In this document: piece after piece, positions 6,228 through 12,944 of the stretch
Layout of the letters: every line of letters begins with the position of its first letter
How positions within the stretch are numbered: the stretch's first letter is position 1
Position numbers and translations under genes: made by a program
NCBI GenBank assembly: GCA_038239345.1
Contig: JBBSEX010000063.1
Coordinates: 1-12,944 of the forward strand
Length of the DNA stretch: 12,944 nt
DNA from: JBBSEX01 sp038239345
Lineage (GTDB): Bacteria; Acidobacteriota; Terriglobia; Bryobacterales; Bryobacteraceae
Direction of reading: 5' to 3'
The notes under the pieces: model-generated
What the model was told of the DNA's origin: nothing
The model's database searches: none
What the model saw: only the letters and a program-made list of their open reading frames with translations

Positions 6228-6773
6228 TCAGAATCCCCTACTGGCAACGACAAGTGTTTCCCGCGGGTGATGTGCAAGATGAGCGATTTGTGTAGTGCCG
6301 AGGACGTCCTTCGCTTTAGCGACATCGGATGCCGACCCGTTGACGATCAAAACGAATTTATCGCTCTTCACCGCGGTTTCATACTCGACAACGCTATCCT
6401 TCGGAATTCCGATACTGAACAAACCAGCGCCGAGCGCGCTTAGACCACCCACCACGGTCGCGCCTTCCAGGGCTCCCACAATCCAGCCCACCAGCGGACC
6501 TGCTACGAGAAGAGGCCCGATGCCGGGAATTGCAAAGAAGGCAGAACCGAACAAAAGACCCCAAAATCCGCCCCAAAAAGCGCCTGTCCCGCCCCAGCGC
6601 TTCATCCGGTCACCGGCGTTGTAATAGCCGACGACCTGCTCATCGGTGTGAAAATCCTTCGCAACAATCGAGATGTTATGCATATCGATCCCCGCCGCCT
6701 GAAGCGCCTTGACGGCCTGTTCGGCATCGGGATGGGTATGAAATACTGCTACTGCTGAATCAAATTTTGACAT
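6228..6773 (-). CDS. YflT / general-stress-like membrane protein
   Basis: The 181-residue product begins MSKFDSAVAVFHTHPDAEQA, an alpha/beta N-terminal module like heat- or stress-induced YflT and DUF1269 proteins, with AVKALQAAGIDMHNISIVAKD at 20-40. Residues 61-120 are a glycine- and alanine-rich hydrophobic stretch, probably one or two membrane helices, and a second small alpha/beta part follows (about 128-160). ATG 6773 is preceded by AAGGA about nine bases upstream. The same frame runs 62 codons further up, but that extension is a shadow of the metallothionein gene in another frame. It lies 55 bases after that gene and is the last intact one of the minus-strand series. The exact biochemical role is unknown; involvement in stress response is inferred from family resemblance. 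Confidence 0.75.
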   Translation of the reverse strand: MSKFDSAVAVFHTHPDAEQAVKALQAAGIDMHNISIVAKDFHTDEQVVGYYNAGDRMKRWGGTGAFWGGFWGLLFGSAFFAIPGIGPLLVAGPLVGWIVGALEGATVVGGLSALGAGLFSIGIPKDSVVEYETAVKSDKFVLIVNGSASDVAKAKDVLGTTQIAHLAHHPRETLVVASRGF

Positions 6774-6828
6774 TGGGTTTTTCCTTTTAGCTTCTTCAAT
6801 CCAGTGGTCTCTCAAATCCTGCCGAAAG

Positions 6829-6984
6829 CTATTTTGAAGCCACGCAAGTGGGATGTGTGCACTCGCACGAACTGTTCGCGCCTTTAGTCGCGCTTTCGCA
6901 TTGGTGACCGCAATGCTCTTTACCGTCCGGCACGGTGCAACGGCATACTGAATTTGCACACTTCTTGTTTTCGCTGTTAGTCAT
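6829..6984 (-). CDS. Small bacterial metallothionein-like protein (51 aa)
   Basis: A short gene of 51 codons, ATG 6982-6984 to TAG 6829-6831, with AGGAG 12 bases before the start. Eight of 51 residues are cysteine (9, 14, 16, 25, 29, 40, 42, 47) with histidines at 24, 27 and 44. The layout matches SmtA-type prokaryotic metallothioneins: KCANSVCRC near the start (compare C-A-C-x-x-C-x-C), HCGHQC in the middle (compare Y-C-S-x-x-C), then a glycine/serine linker and CECTHPTC (compare C-G-H-x-x-C-x-C). Such proteins bind Zn2+, Cd2+ or Cu+ in a Cys/His cluster in the cytoplasm. It lies 46 bases after pgm and 55 before the stress-protein gene, in the same direction. No regulator of the SmtB type is in the window. 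Confidence 0.8.
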   Translation of the reverse strand: MTNSENKKCANSVCRCTVPDGKEHCGHQCESATKGANSSCECTHPTCVASK

Positions 6985-7021
6985 GATTGGTGATCGCTCC
7001 TGTCATCAAGTGTGGGCGCAA

Positions 7022-7041
7022 AAACGTCAATCAAACGTCAA
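7022..7041 (-). promoter_or_regulatory. Direct repeat upstream of the metallothionein gene
   Basis: AAACGTCAA occurs twice (7022-7030 and 7033-7041) with an 11-bp period, so both copies face the same side of the helix. The pair overlaps the pgm stop codon and lies about 40-55 bases before the metallothionein start. It could be an operator, but the evidence is only the repetition and position. Confidence 0.3.
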
Positions 7042-8674
7042 AAGAGGAGCTGACAATCGCCTGTGCCTCCGTCTCGATTTTTTGGAGATGCTCTTTATCT
7101 GAAAAACTCTCTGCATAGATCTTGTAGATATCCTCGGTACCGGAAGGACGAGCGGCGAACCAGCCGTTCTGCGTGACGACCTTGACTCCACCGATCGAGA
7201 TGCCATCCCCAGGTGCGTCCGTCAGTATTTTTAAGATTTTGTCACCAGCCAAATCGTGCGCGTGGATGTTCCCGGCAGTGATTGTTTTAAGAGCTGCCTG
7301 CTGGATGCGGGTTGCGGGCGCCTGGCTCCGATTGTAAAGCGGGTCGCCGCAGTCTTTCGTAAGCTGACGATACATCTGCCCGAGGTCCTGCTTCATCTTT
7401 GCGGCGATCTCCGCAGCCAACAGGGCGGCGATGATACCGTCCTTATCCGTGGTCCAAACTGTGCCGTCACGTCGGAGAAATGAGGAGCCGGCACTCTCCT
7501 CACCCGCGAAGCCTAACTTGCCGTGCAGCAGCCCGTCCACGAAATATTTGAAACCCACCGGAACCTCATACAGGCTCTTGCCGAGCTTCTCCGTGACGCG
7601 ATCAATCATACTACTGCTTACAACTGTTTTTCCTACTGCCGCAGTTTTGCCCCATTGGGGACGATGTCCGAACAGATAGTGAATGCACACGGCCAGATAG
7701 TGATTGGGCGGTAGTAAACCGAAGCTCTTTGTGACAATGCCATGCCTGTCGTGGTCCGTATCGCAGGCGACGGATATGTCGAACTGATCCTTCAATGCCA
7801 CGAGCGAGCGCATCGCATAGTGCGAAGAAGGATCCATGCGAATCCTTCCGTCCCAGTCGAGTGTCATGAAACGGAAAGTCGGATCGACGACGTCATTGAC
7901 GACCTTGAGATTCAGGCCGTAGTGCCGGGCGATGAGTGCCCAGTAGTGAACGCCGGCTCCGCCAAGCGGATCCACGCCCACGGCGATTCCAGAGTCCCGA
8001 ATTGCCTCCATGTCTATGACGTTCTCAAGATCATGTACATAAGCCGTCATGTAGTCGTGTTTGTGAGTTGTTACGGCTGAGACCGCCTTCTCGTGGGGTA
8101 TGCGGCTCAGCCCGTTTAGCACGTCCTTGAGAAAACCGTTCGCGGTCGTCTCGATCCAGGACGTGATCTGCTCTTCTGCCGGGCCGCCATGCGGAGGGTT
8201 ATATTTGAATCCGCCGCATTCCGGAGGATTGTGGGACGGCGTAATGACGATTCCATCTGACAAGCCGGAAGTGAGCCCTTGGTTGTGTGTCAGTATTGCG
8301 TGCGAGATAACGGGGGTTGGCGTGTAGTTATCCTTTTCCGCAAGCATGACGTCGACGCCGTTGGCCGCGAGGACTTCGAGTGCACTTGCCAGCGCAGGCC
8401 TGGACAGTGCATGAGTATCGATGCCAAGAAAGAGTGGGCCGTCAATATTCTGGCGCCTCCGGTAAAGGCAAATTGCCTGTGTAATAGCCAGAATGTGCCA
8501 TTCATTGAAGGACCGGTCGAAGGAAGAGCCCCGATGCCCGGACGTGCCGAAAGCGATGGCCTCCGCCGGAACCTCGGGATTCGGACGGTCCTCATAGTAG
8601 GCCGAGATCAGCTTTGGCACGTCGACAAGATCTGACGCAGCAGCCAACTGGCCGGCCCGGGGATTTATCTTCAT
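7031..8674 (-). CDS. pgm: Phosphoglucomutase, alpha-D-glucose phosphate-specific
   Basis: Interconverts glucose-1-phosphate and glucose-6-phosphate in the cytoplasm, linking glycogen or other glucan turnover with glycolysis and sugar-nucleotide synthesis. The 547 residues match the length of the E. coli-type Pgm. Visible landmarks are FGTSGHRG (42-49), the phosphoserine loop TPSHNPP (Ser147), the Mg2+ loop DTDHDRHG with Asp305, 307 and 309, the sugar-binding loop GEESAGSS (391-398) and the phosphate-binding loop RPSGTED (509-515). ATG 8674 is chosen because GGAGAGGAA lies just upstream and the MKINPRAGQ start is typical; the frame is open 12 codons further up. It lies 120 bases after ppk2 and 46 before the metallothionein gene. 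All catalytic loops are intact. Confidence 0.95.
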   Translation of the reverse strand: MKINPRAGQLAAASDLVDVPKLISAYYEDRPNPEVPAEAIAFGTSGHRGSSFDRSFNEWHILAITQAICLYRRRQNIDGPLFLGIDTHALSRPALASALEVLAANGVDVMLAEKDNYTPTPVISHAILTHNQGLTSGLSDGIVITPSHNPPECGGFKYNPPHGGPAEEQITSWIETTANGFLKDVLNGLSRIPHEKAVSAVTTHKHDYMTAYVHDLENVIDMEAIRDSGIAVGVDPLGGAGVHYWALIARHYGLNLKVVNDVVDPTFRFMTLDWDGRIRMDPSSHYAMRSLVALKDQFDISVACDTDHDRHGIVTKSFGLLPPNHYLAVCIHYLFGHRPQWGKTAAVGKTVVSSSMIDRVTEKLGKSLYEVPVGFKYFVDGLLHGKLGFAGEESAGSSFLRRDGTVWTTDKDGIIAALLAAEIAAKMKQDLGQMYRQLTKDCGDPLYNRSQAPATRIQQAALKTITAGNIHAHDLAGDKILKILTDAPGDGISIGGVKVVTQNGWFAARPSGTEDIYKIYAESFSDKEHLQKIETEAQAIVSSSFDV

Positions 8675-8794
8675 CCATTCCTCTCCTTCAGCCTTTCGCG
8701 GAGGCCACAATGCGGCACCGGAAGTGGCAGCGCGTCCTCCACTAGCGGTCCGCCAATGTGCAAACGGTACCGTCCATCATTTCTTTTTATCTGC

Positions 8795-9682
8795 TCAGCA
8801 CTTCCGGTCTTCTTTATTCTCGAGCAACTTGCGAATCTCTCCGAGTTCCTGCTCGCGTTTCGGGGTGGTTTTTGGATACGCCATCTTAAGTTCGCCGAGT
8901 GTATCTAGAACAATTCGCGAGACTATCAGGCGAGCGTTGTGTTTGTCGTCGGCGGGGACGACGTACCACGGCGCATGATGGCTGCTAGTTGCTTTCAAAC
9001 ACTTCTCGTAGGCATCCATGTATTGCGCCCAATACTGCCGCTCGTTAAGATCGGCAGTACCGAATTTCCAGTTCTTATCCGCTTCGTCGATGCGTTCGAG
9101 GAAGCGGCGTTTTTGTTCATCCTTTGAAAGGTGAAGGAACAACTTGATGATTCGAGTGCCGTTGCGATGGAGGTGGCCTTCGAAGTCCACAATGGAGCGA
9201 TACCGCTCATCCCAGATGTGTTTCTCGTCGCGCAGATCCTCAGGCAACTGCTGCCTGAGAAGAAGTTCCGGATGCACTCGAACGATCAATACTTCTTCGT
9301 AGTAAGACCGGTTGAAGATGCCGATCCGCCCGCGTTCCGGAAGCACACGTGTGGTTCGCCATAGAAAGTCGTGTTCCAGTTCAGTTGGCGTCGGTTGCTT
9401 AAAACTGTGAACCTCGCAGCCTTGCGGATTCACTCCGGACATGACGTGCCGGATGGCGCCGTCCTTTCCGCCCGCGTCCATGCCTTGAAAAATAATCAGC
9501 AAGGCGTACCGATTCGATGCGTAGTGAAGGCGCTGCAACGCGGATAGTTGCTCAACGTTTTCTTCCAGAAGTTCGCGGTACTGTTTTTTTGACTTGCAGA
9601 TAGGCTTCCCAACCGTCGGCCATTCGTCGAGCTTAAGTTTCTTGCCGTGCGAAACACGATAATCGTGAGGGTTGATTTTCAT
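8795..9682 (-). CDS. ppk2: Polyphosphate kinase 2 (PPK2) family
   Basis: PPK2 enzymes transfer phosphate between polyphosphate and nucleotides, often making ATP or GTP from the diphosphate. The 295-residue product has the P-loop GMDAGGKDG (67-75), the Walker B-like NRSYYEE (124-130) and the lid motif DEADKNWKF (199-207), all standard for PPK2, in a single-domain length. Whether it is class I or III cannot be settled by eye. ATG 9682 is chosen over ORF-internal alternatives: AGGAG (9696-9700) precedes it and overlaps the end of atpG, whose stop is 16 bases upstream. The frame is open 41 codons further up, but that part lies inside atpG and reads as low-complexity shadow. Tight spacing to atpG suggests one transcript with the ATPase. 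Confidence 0.93.
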   Translation of the reverse strand: MKINPHDYRVSHGKKLKLDEWPTVGKPICKSKKQYRELLEENVEQLSALQRLHYASNRYALLIIFQGMDAGGKDGAIRHVMSGVNPQGCEVHSFKQPTPTELEHDFLWRTTRVLPERGRIGIFNRSYYEEVLIVRVHPELLLRQQLPEDLRDEKHIWDERYRSIVDFEGHLHRNGTRIIKLFLHLSKDEQKRRFLERIDEADKNWKFGTADLNERQYWAQYMDAYEKCLKATSSHHAPWYVVPADDKHNARLIVSRIVLDTLGELKMAYPKTTPKREQELGEIRKLLENKEDRKC

Positions 9683-9698
9683 ATTCTTCGACCTACTC

Positions 9699-10607
9699 CT
9701 ATTTGCCCTTCGCGCTGAGCGCCTCGAAGCCAGAGACCACATCGAACAGTTCCTCATCGATGGACGCCTGCCGAACGCGATGGAATTTCTGATTGAGATC
9801 TTCAACGATGTTTTTGATGTTCTTCTCGGCCCGCTGCATTGCCGCCAGTCGGCTGGCGTTCTCGCTATTGAGGGACTCCGCGCACGACTGAAACAGCGAC
9901 ACGAAGAGGTATCCCCTGACGAATGACTTAAGCGTCAGACTGGCGTCGCCAATAATTTCCGGAATTGCCTTCTGGTTGGGTCGTTGGGAAGGCCACGGTG
10001 TCGACGTGAGCTTGCTTTGCCACGAATCGTCGAGCGGCAGCAACCGCCGGCTGACAGGCGCATAAACCGCTGCGGATTTCGGACGGTTATGGAAGACGTA
10101 GACGTCTACTACCTCGCCCTTCTCACGGGCGGCTCCAAGCTCAATCAGGATCTGGCCGACGAGCGGCGTGATGGCATGGATGGAGACAGGAACGGCCAGA
10201 AGGCCGACGGGCGCGATCCCCGCGTCCAAGAGCAATGAATGCACGCGCTCCCCAATTGCCCAGATCTTCTGTACCTTTCCCGGCAACGCCTTCACGGTGT
10301 TAACGGCCAGATCCGCGACAACCTCGTTAAAACGGCCGACCAGACCCTGATCCGAACCGAATACAAGAACGCCGATTGGCTGTCCCACTTTAGGCTTTCT
10401 GTCCGGTGCCGGCGTCGCGGCACTTGCCTGCCGAAGGCACACCGACAGGCCAAGTTCCACCGTGCGATAGTAGTCGTCGAGCGCTTCGACGGCCTTCTGG
10501 TACTGTCCTATGCTCGATGCGGCCAACGCCTTCATGGCTCGAACCACGCCTTCCAGGTCCCCTGCGGAATCGATTCGGTGGCGCAGACTCTCGATATTTC
10601 CGCTCAC
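9699..10607 (-). CDS. atpG: F-type ATPase gamma subunit (N-ATPase type)
   Basis: The central rotor stalk that couples ion flow through the membrane sector to catalysis in the alpha/beta head. The 302-residue product has the N-terminal coiled-coil helix (RIDSAGDLEGVVRAMKALAA, 11-30), the core sheet with GSDQGLVGRFN (84-94) and the C-terminal helix with ASRLAAMQRAEKNIKNI and RVRQASIDEELFDVVSG. Start is GTG 10605-10607, overlapping the atpA stop by four bases (GTGA), typical of translational coupling. The sequence is diverged from standard gamma subunits, as expected for the N-ATPase branch. It is followed by ppk2 rather than by the beta-subunit gene. Confidence 0.9.
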   Translation of the reverse strand: MSGNIESLRHRIDSAGDLEGVVRAMKALAASSIGQYQKAVEALDDYYRTVELGLSVCLRQASAATPAPDRKPKVGQPIGVLVFGSDQGLVGRFNEVVADLAVNTVKALPGKVQKIWAIGERVHSLLLDAGIAPVGLLAVPVSIHAITPLVGQILIELGAAREKGEVVDVYVFHNRPKSAAVYAPVSRRLLPLDDSWQSKLTSTPWPSQRPNQKAIPEIIGDASLTLKSFVRGYLFVSLFQSCAESLNSENASRLAAMQRAEKNIKNIVEDLNQKFHRVRQASIDEELFDVVSGFEALSAKGK

Positions 10608-12148
10608 TTTTTCGCCTCGGGTTTGGGCTGGAATGGGGCCAGCGTGCGCTTGGCAATATCGAGAACCACCTTCCGATCAGCGTCACTCAATTTGTCCGCT
10701 GATTTGAACCGCCCCGCAACATCGGCAGGGATTTGACTCGCAGCCTTCTGCAGTGCTGCCTCGGCCTCGCTCACTTTCCCCAGTGGCACCGGGTCGAACA
10801 GCCTGGACGCTAAAGCCAACAGAACACAGATCTGCTCCTCGATCGACCACGGCTTCGATTCCGCCTGCTTGAGACACACCCGAATGCGCTCTCCGTGGTC
10901 GATTGTCTTTCGAGTGGCGTCATCGAGGTGCGTGCCGAACTTTGTAAAGGATTCCAGTTCTTCGAACTGCGAATAGGCCAGCTTAAGGTCACCGGCGACT
11001 GATCGATAAGCCGGCCGCTGCGCCGCCCCGCCCACTCGAGAAACAGATTTGCCGACTTCAATCGCGGGCAGCACACCCAGTTCGAACAACGTCGGCGAAA
11101 GGTATATCTGGCCGTCAGTAATTGAGATCAGATTGGTCGGAATATAGGCGGAAATATCCTGGGCGGTAGTCTCGATGACAGGAAGCGCGGTGAGCGATCC
11201 ACTACCACGCTCCTTGCTCAGATGCGTTGCTCTTTCGAGCATGCGCGAATGGATGTAGAAGATGTCGCCGGGAAAGGCTTCACGGCCGGGCGGACGGCGG
11301 AGAAGAAGGGACAGCTCTCGATATGCGCGCGCGTGATGCGTCAGATCGTCGTAAACGATGAGCACATCGCGGCCCTTTTCCATAAAGTATTCGGCAATGC
11401 TGGTCGCAGCGTAAGGGGTGATATATACAAGGCCCGGTGCGACGTTGCCCTCCGCCACCATCACCACGGTGTATTCCATGGCGCCTTTGTCGCGGAGGTT
11501 GGCGACCACCTTGGCGACGGCGGACGCGCGCTGGCCAATCGCACAATATACGCAGATCACGTTCTGCCCGCGCTGATTGAGAATCGTGTCGACCGCGATC
11601 GCGGTCTTACCTGTCTGCCGATCTCCCAAAATCAGTTCACGCTGTCCACGTGCCACTGGAACAAGCGCATCGACGGCCTTCAGCCCGGTCTGCAATGGTA
11701 CATCGACCGGCGCCCGATCCATAATCGGCGGGGCGGGGCGTTCGATCGGCAAGCGCCTGTCCGAAGCCACCAGTCCTTGCCCATCGAGAGCGTTACCCAT
11801 CGGATCGATCACACGGCCCAACAGACCTTCACCCACCGCTACGTCCATCACACGGCCGGTTCGTTCCACTTCGTCGCCGGTATGTATGTCCTGGAAATCG
11901 CCCAGCAACACGACACCAATCTCCTCGGCGTCTACGTTGAAGGCAATTCCAAGGATGCCGCCCGGAAAGCGCACCAGTTCCTCATACCCGACTCCGGGAA
12001 GGCCGGATACAGTTGCGATTCCAACAGCGACGCTCGTTACGATTCCCACCTCGCGAGGCGTCAGTTGAGGCTTGAATGCTTCGAGCCCCTCGTGTACAGT
12101 GCCGAATGCATTATCCACCGCGGCCTGCAAGGTTCCGGGTTCGCTCAT
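10604..12148 (-). CDS. atpA: F-type ATPase alpha subunit (N-ATPase type)
   Basis: Non-catalytic nucleotide-binding subunit of the F1 head. The 514 residues include the P-loop GDRQTGKT (175-182), the alpha-type IVYDDLTHHARAYRE (about 264-278), the stretch ALPVIETTAQDISAYIPTNL and the arginine finger Arg371 in KSVSRVGGAAQ. The beta-barrel N-domain and the helical C-domain are both present, so it is full length. ATG 12148 gives MSEPGTLQ and lies ten bases after the atpF stop; the ribosome site is weak, so coupling with atpF is likely. The frame continues 40 codons upstream, but that part overlaps atpF and is not alpha-like. Confidence 0.95.
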   Translation of the reverse strand: MSEPGTLQAAVDNAFGTVHEGLEAFKPQLTPREVGIVTSVAVGIATVSGLPGVGYEELVRFPGGILGIAFNVDAEEIGVVLLGDFQDIHTGDEVERTGRVMDVAVGEGLLGRVIDPMGNALDGQGLVASDRRLPIERPAPPIMDRAPVDVPLQTGLKAVDALVPVARGQRELILGDRQTGKTAIAVDTILNQRGQNVICVYCAIGQRASAVAKVVANLRDKGAMEYTVVMVAEGNVAPGLVYITPYAATSIAEYFMEKGRDVLIVYDDLTHHARAYRELSLLLRRPPGREAFPGDIFYIHSRMLERATHLSKERGSGSLTALPVIETTAQDISAYIPTNLISITDGQIYLSPTLFELGVLPAIEVGKSVSRVGGAAQRPAYRSVAGDLKLAYSQFEELESFTKFGTHLDDATRKTIDHGERIRVCLKQAESKPWSIEEQICVLLALASRLFDPVPLGKVSEAEAALQKAASQIPADVAGRFKSADKLSDADRKVVLDIAKRTLAPFQPKPEAKK

Positions 12149-12158
12149 AAGGCTAACT

Positions 12159-12944
12159 TCACGGTGTGGCCGTTTTCGGTGGGGCGGCCGGCGCCCCAAG
12201 CTTGGCGTCGAGAAGGACGCCCACCGCGCGGTCGAGCGAAGCGAGATAGTCCGAAATACTCCAGCCAACCTTTTGCCCGCCGGCCGTCAGTTGGATTCCG
12301 CAGATCGTGTCAGGCCCCGATTCGAACCGCAAAGGGACTGCAGCCGAGAACGTCTCGTTCAGAGCGTTCTGTATGGTCGCTCTTTGCGCGGCAGGCAAGT
12401 CGAAGGCGCTGGTCACTACGGCTGGTTCTTTCAAAGTCTTGAGCGCCGCGGCCAGAGTTTCCTTCGCCTTTCCGTCCATCTCCCGCAGCCGCCGCGTGAA
12501 CACTGCCCCAAGACGTTCCTCGAGACCAACTGTTGCCAGGTCGGCGAGCGTCTTTCGCGCAATGGAAAACACTTCCTGAGCGGCAGTTCGCGTTATCTCT
12601 TTGCTGAGCCTGGCCTGATCGTTCTTCAACGCGATCGCCTGCGCGGCGCGGAGCTCATCCGCCTCTTTATGGGCCCCTCCGACCAGCCGATCATGCTCGG
12701 CCTTCGCGTCGTCGGTGGCCTTAGTCAGCAGCGCCCCCCGTTGTTCATCGAATGACTTGTTCTTGCCCGCCAGGTCATCGTATTCCTTTTTCGCGGCGGC
12801 TTCCTTCTCGTTAGCGCTCGCGAGTTTGGTGGCAATGCCCTTCTCCCGGAGGTCGATAGCGTTGAGTATTGGTTTATAAAGAAAATGCTTCAACAGCCAC
12901 ACGAGCACCAAAAAGTTCAGCGCCTGGGCACCGACGGTGAACCA
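12159..12944 (-). CDS. atpF: F-type ATPase b subunit with delta-like C-terminal part (partial, cut by right edge)
   Basis: Peripheral stalk subunit that holds F1 to the membrane sector. 261 residues are visible; the frame is open to the edge and begins WFTVGAQALNFLVLVWLLKH, the usual b membrane helix, so only a few N-terminal residues are missing. FLYKPILNAIDLRE follows the helix, then a long charged coiled coil to about 115. The last ~130 residues (LADLATVGLEERLGAVFTRR; VVTSAFDLPAAQRATIQNAL; CGIQLTAGGQKVGWSISDYL) resemble the delta/OSCP C-terminal domain rather than a plain b subunit. No separate atpH lies between it and atpA, only ten bases, so this protein probably does the delta job. That agrees with the N-ATPase gene order. 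The tail ends in a proline/alanine-rich stretch. Confidence 0.9.
   Translation of the reverse strand, partial: WFTVGAQALNFLVLVWLLKHFLYKPILNAIDLREKGIATKLASANEKEAAAKKEYDDLAGKNKSFDEQRGALLTKATDDAKAEHDRLVGGAHKEADELRAAQAIALKNDQARLSKEITRTAAQEVFSIARKTLADLATVGLEERLGAVFTRRLREMDGKAKETLAAALKTLKEPAVVTSAFDLPAAQRATIQNALNETFSAAVPLRFESGPDTICGIQLTAGGQKVGWSISDYLASLDRAVGVLLDAKLGAPAAPPKTATP

Noticed and set aside
6774..6959. 62-residue N-terminal extension of the YflT-like protein
   Set aside because: The extension is the shadow frame of the metallothionein gene; ATG 6773 has its own ribosome site and begins the recognisable domain.
9683..9805. 41-residue upstream extension of ppk2
   Set aside because: It lies inside atpG in another frame, is serine/arginine-rich without PPK2 likeness, and a ribosome site precedes ATG 9682.
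11222..12442. 406-codon plus-strand open frame opposite atpA and atpF
   Set aside because: It lies antisense to well-supported ATPase genes and resembles no protein; long antisense frames are common in GC-rich coding DNA.
12072..12755. 227-codon plus-strand open frame
   Set aside because: Antisense to atpF and the start of atpA; no family likeness.
1..12944. CRISPR array, tRNA or rRNA genes
   Set aside because: No regularly spaced direct repeats beyond the two-copy ones reported, and no tRNA or rRNA signature noticed by eye; a tRNA scan was not possible here.

Overview
The window is about 12.9 kb of moderately GC-rich bacterial DNA. The gene content is a membrane and ion-homeostasis set beside the tail of an F-type ATPase operon of the alternative 'N-ATPase' arrangement. 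The mix of families (DUF2254, YflT-like stress protein, PPK2, N-ATPase) would suit an environmental Gram-negative lineage such as Acidobacteriota. This is a tentative inference from gene content only; no marker gene in the window fixes the taxon.

Left part (1-1630): the last 22 codons of a gene running in from the left edge, then an insertion sequence. The IS carries one DD35E (rve-fold) transposase gene on the minus strand. It is bounded by inverted repeats of the form TTCTCA-N5/6-GATGAGCCTG, one on the left and two in tandem on the right. Its 3' non-coding part holds a terminator-like hairpin and a 122-nt palindromic segment that could fold as a three-way junction.

Middle part (1630-6230): an intergenic stretch with overlapping inverted repeats; then, on the plus strand, an MscS-type mechanosensitive channel, a DUF2254 membrane protein and a sodium/calcium-exchanger-family antiporter. 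Between the last two lies a small minus-strand membrane-anchored coiled-coil gene broken by three -1 frameshifts, each explained by one missing A in an AAA run. The DUF2254 gene has the same kind of problem at its 5' end. A 5'-truncated, frameshifted BON-domain remnant follows the antiporter.

Right part (6228-12944): a compact minus-strand gene series read from the right edge: atpF (b subunit with a delta-like tail, cut by the window edge), atpA (alpha), atpG (gamma), ppk2 (polyphosphate kinase 2), pgm (phosphoglucomutase), a 51-residue metallothionein-like protein, and a YflT/general-stress-like membrane protein. The order b-alpha-gamma with no delta gene between b and alpha, and no beta gene after gamma, is that of N-ATPase operons (atpDCQRBEFAG). 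Coupling ion-pumping ATPase, polyphosphate-nucleotide phosphotransfer, glucose-phosphate mobilisation and metal buffering suggests a stress/energy module. The channel, antiporter and DUF2254 genes to the left extend the ion-handling theme.

The main points for a second look are the hidden metallothionein, the ATPase-ppk2-pgm linkage, the structured segment inside the IS, and the cluster of six -1 frameshifts between 2.9 and 6.05 kb.
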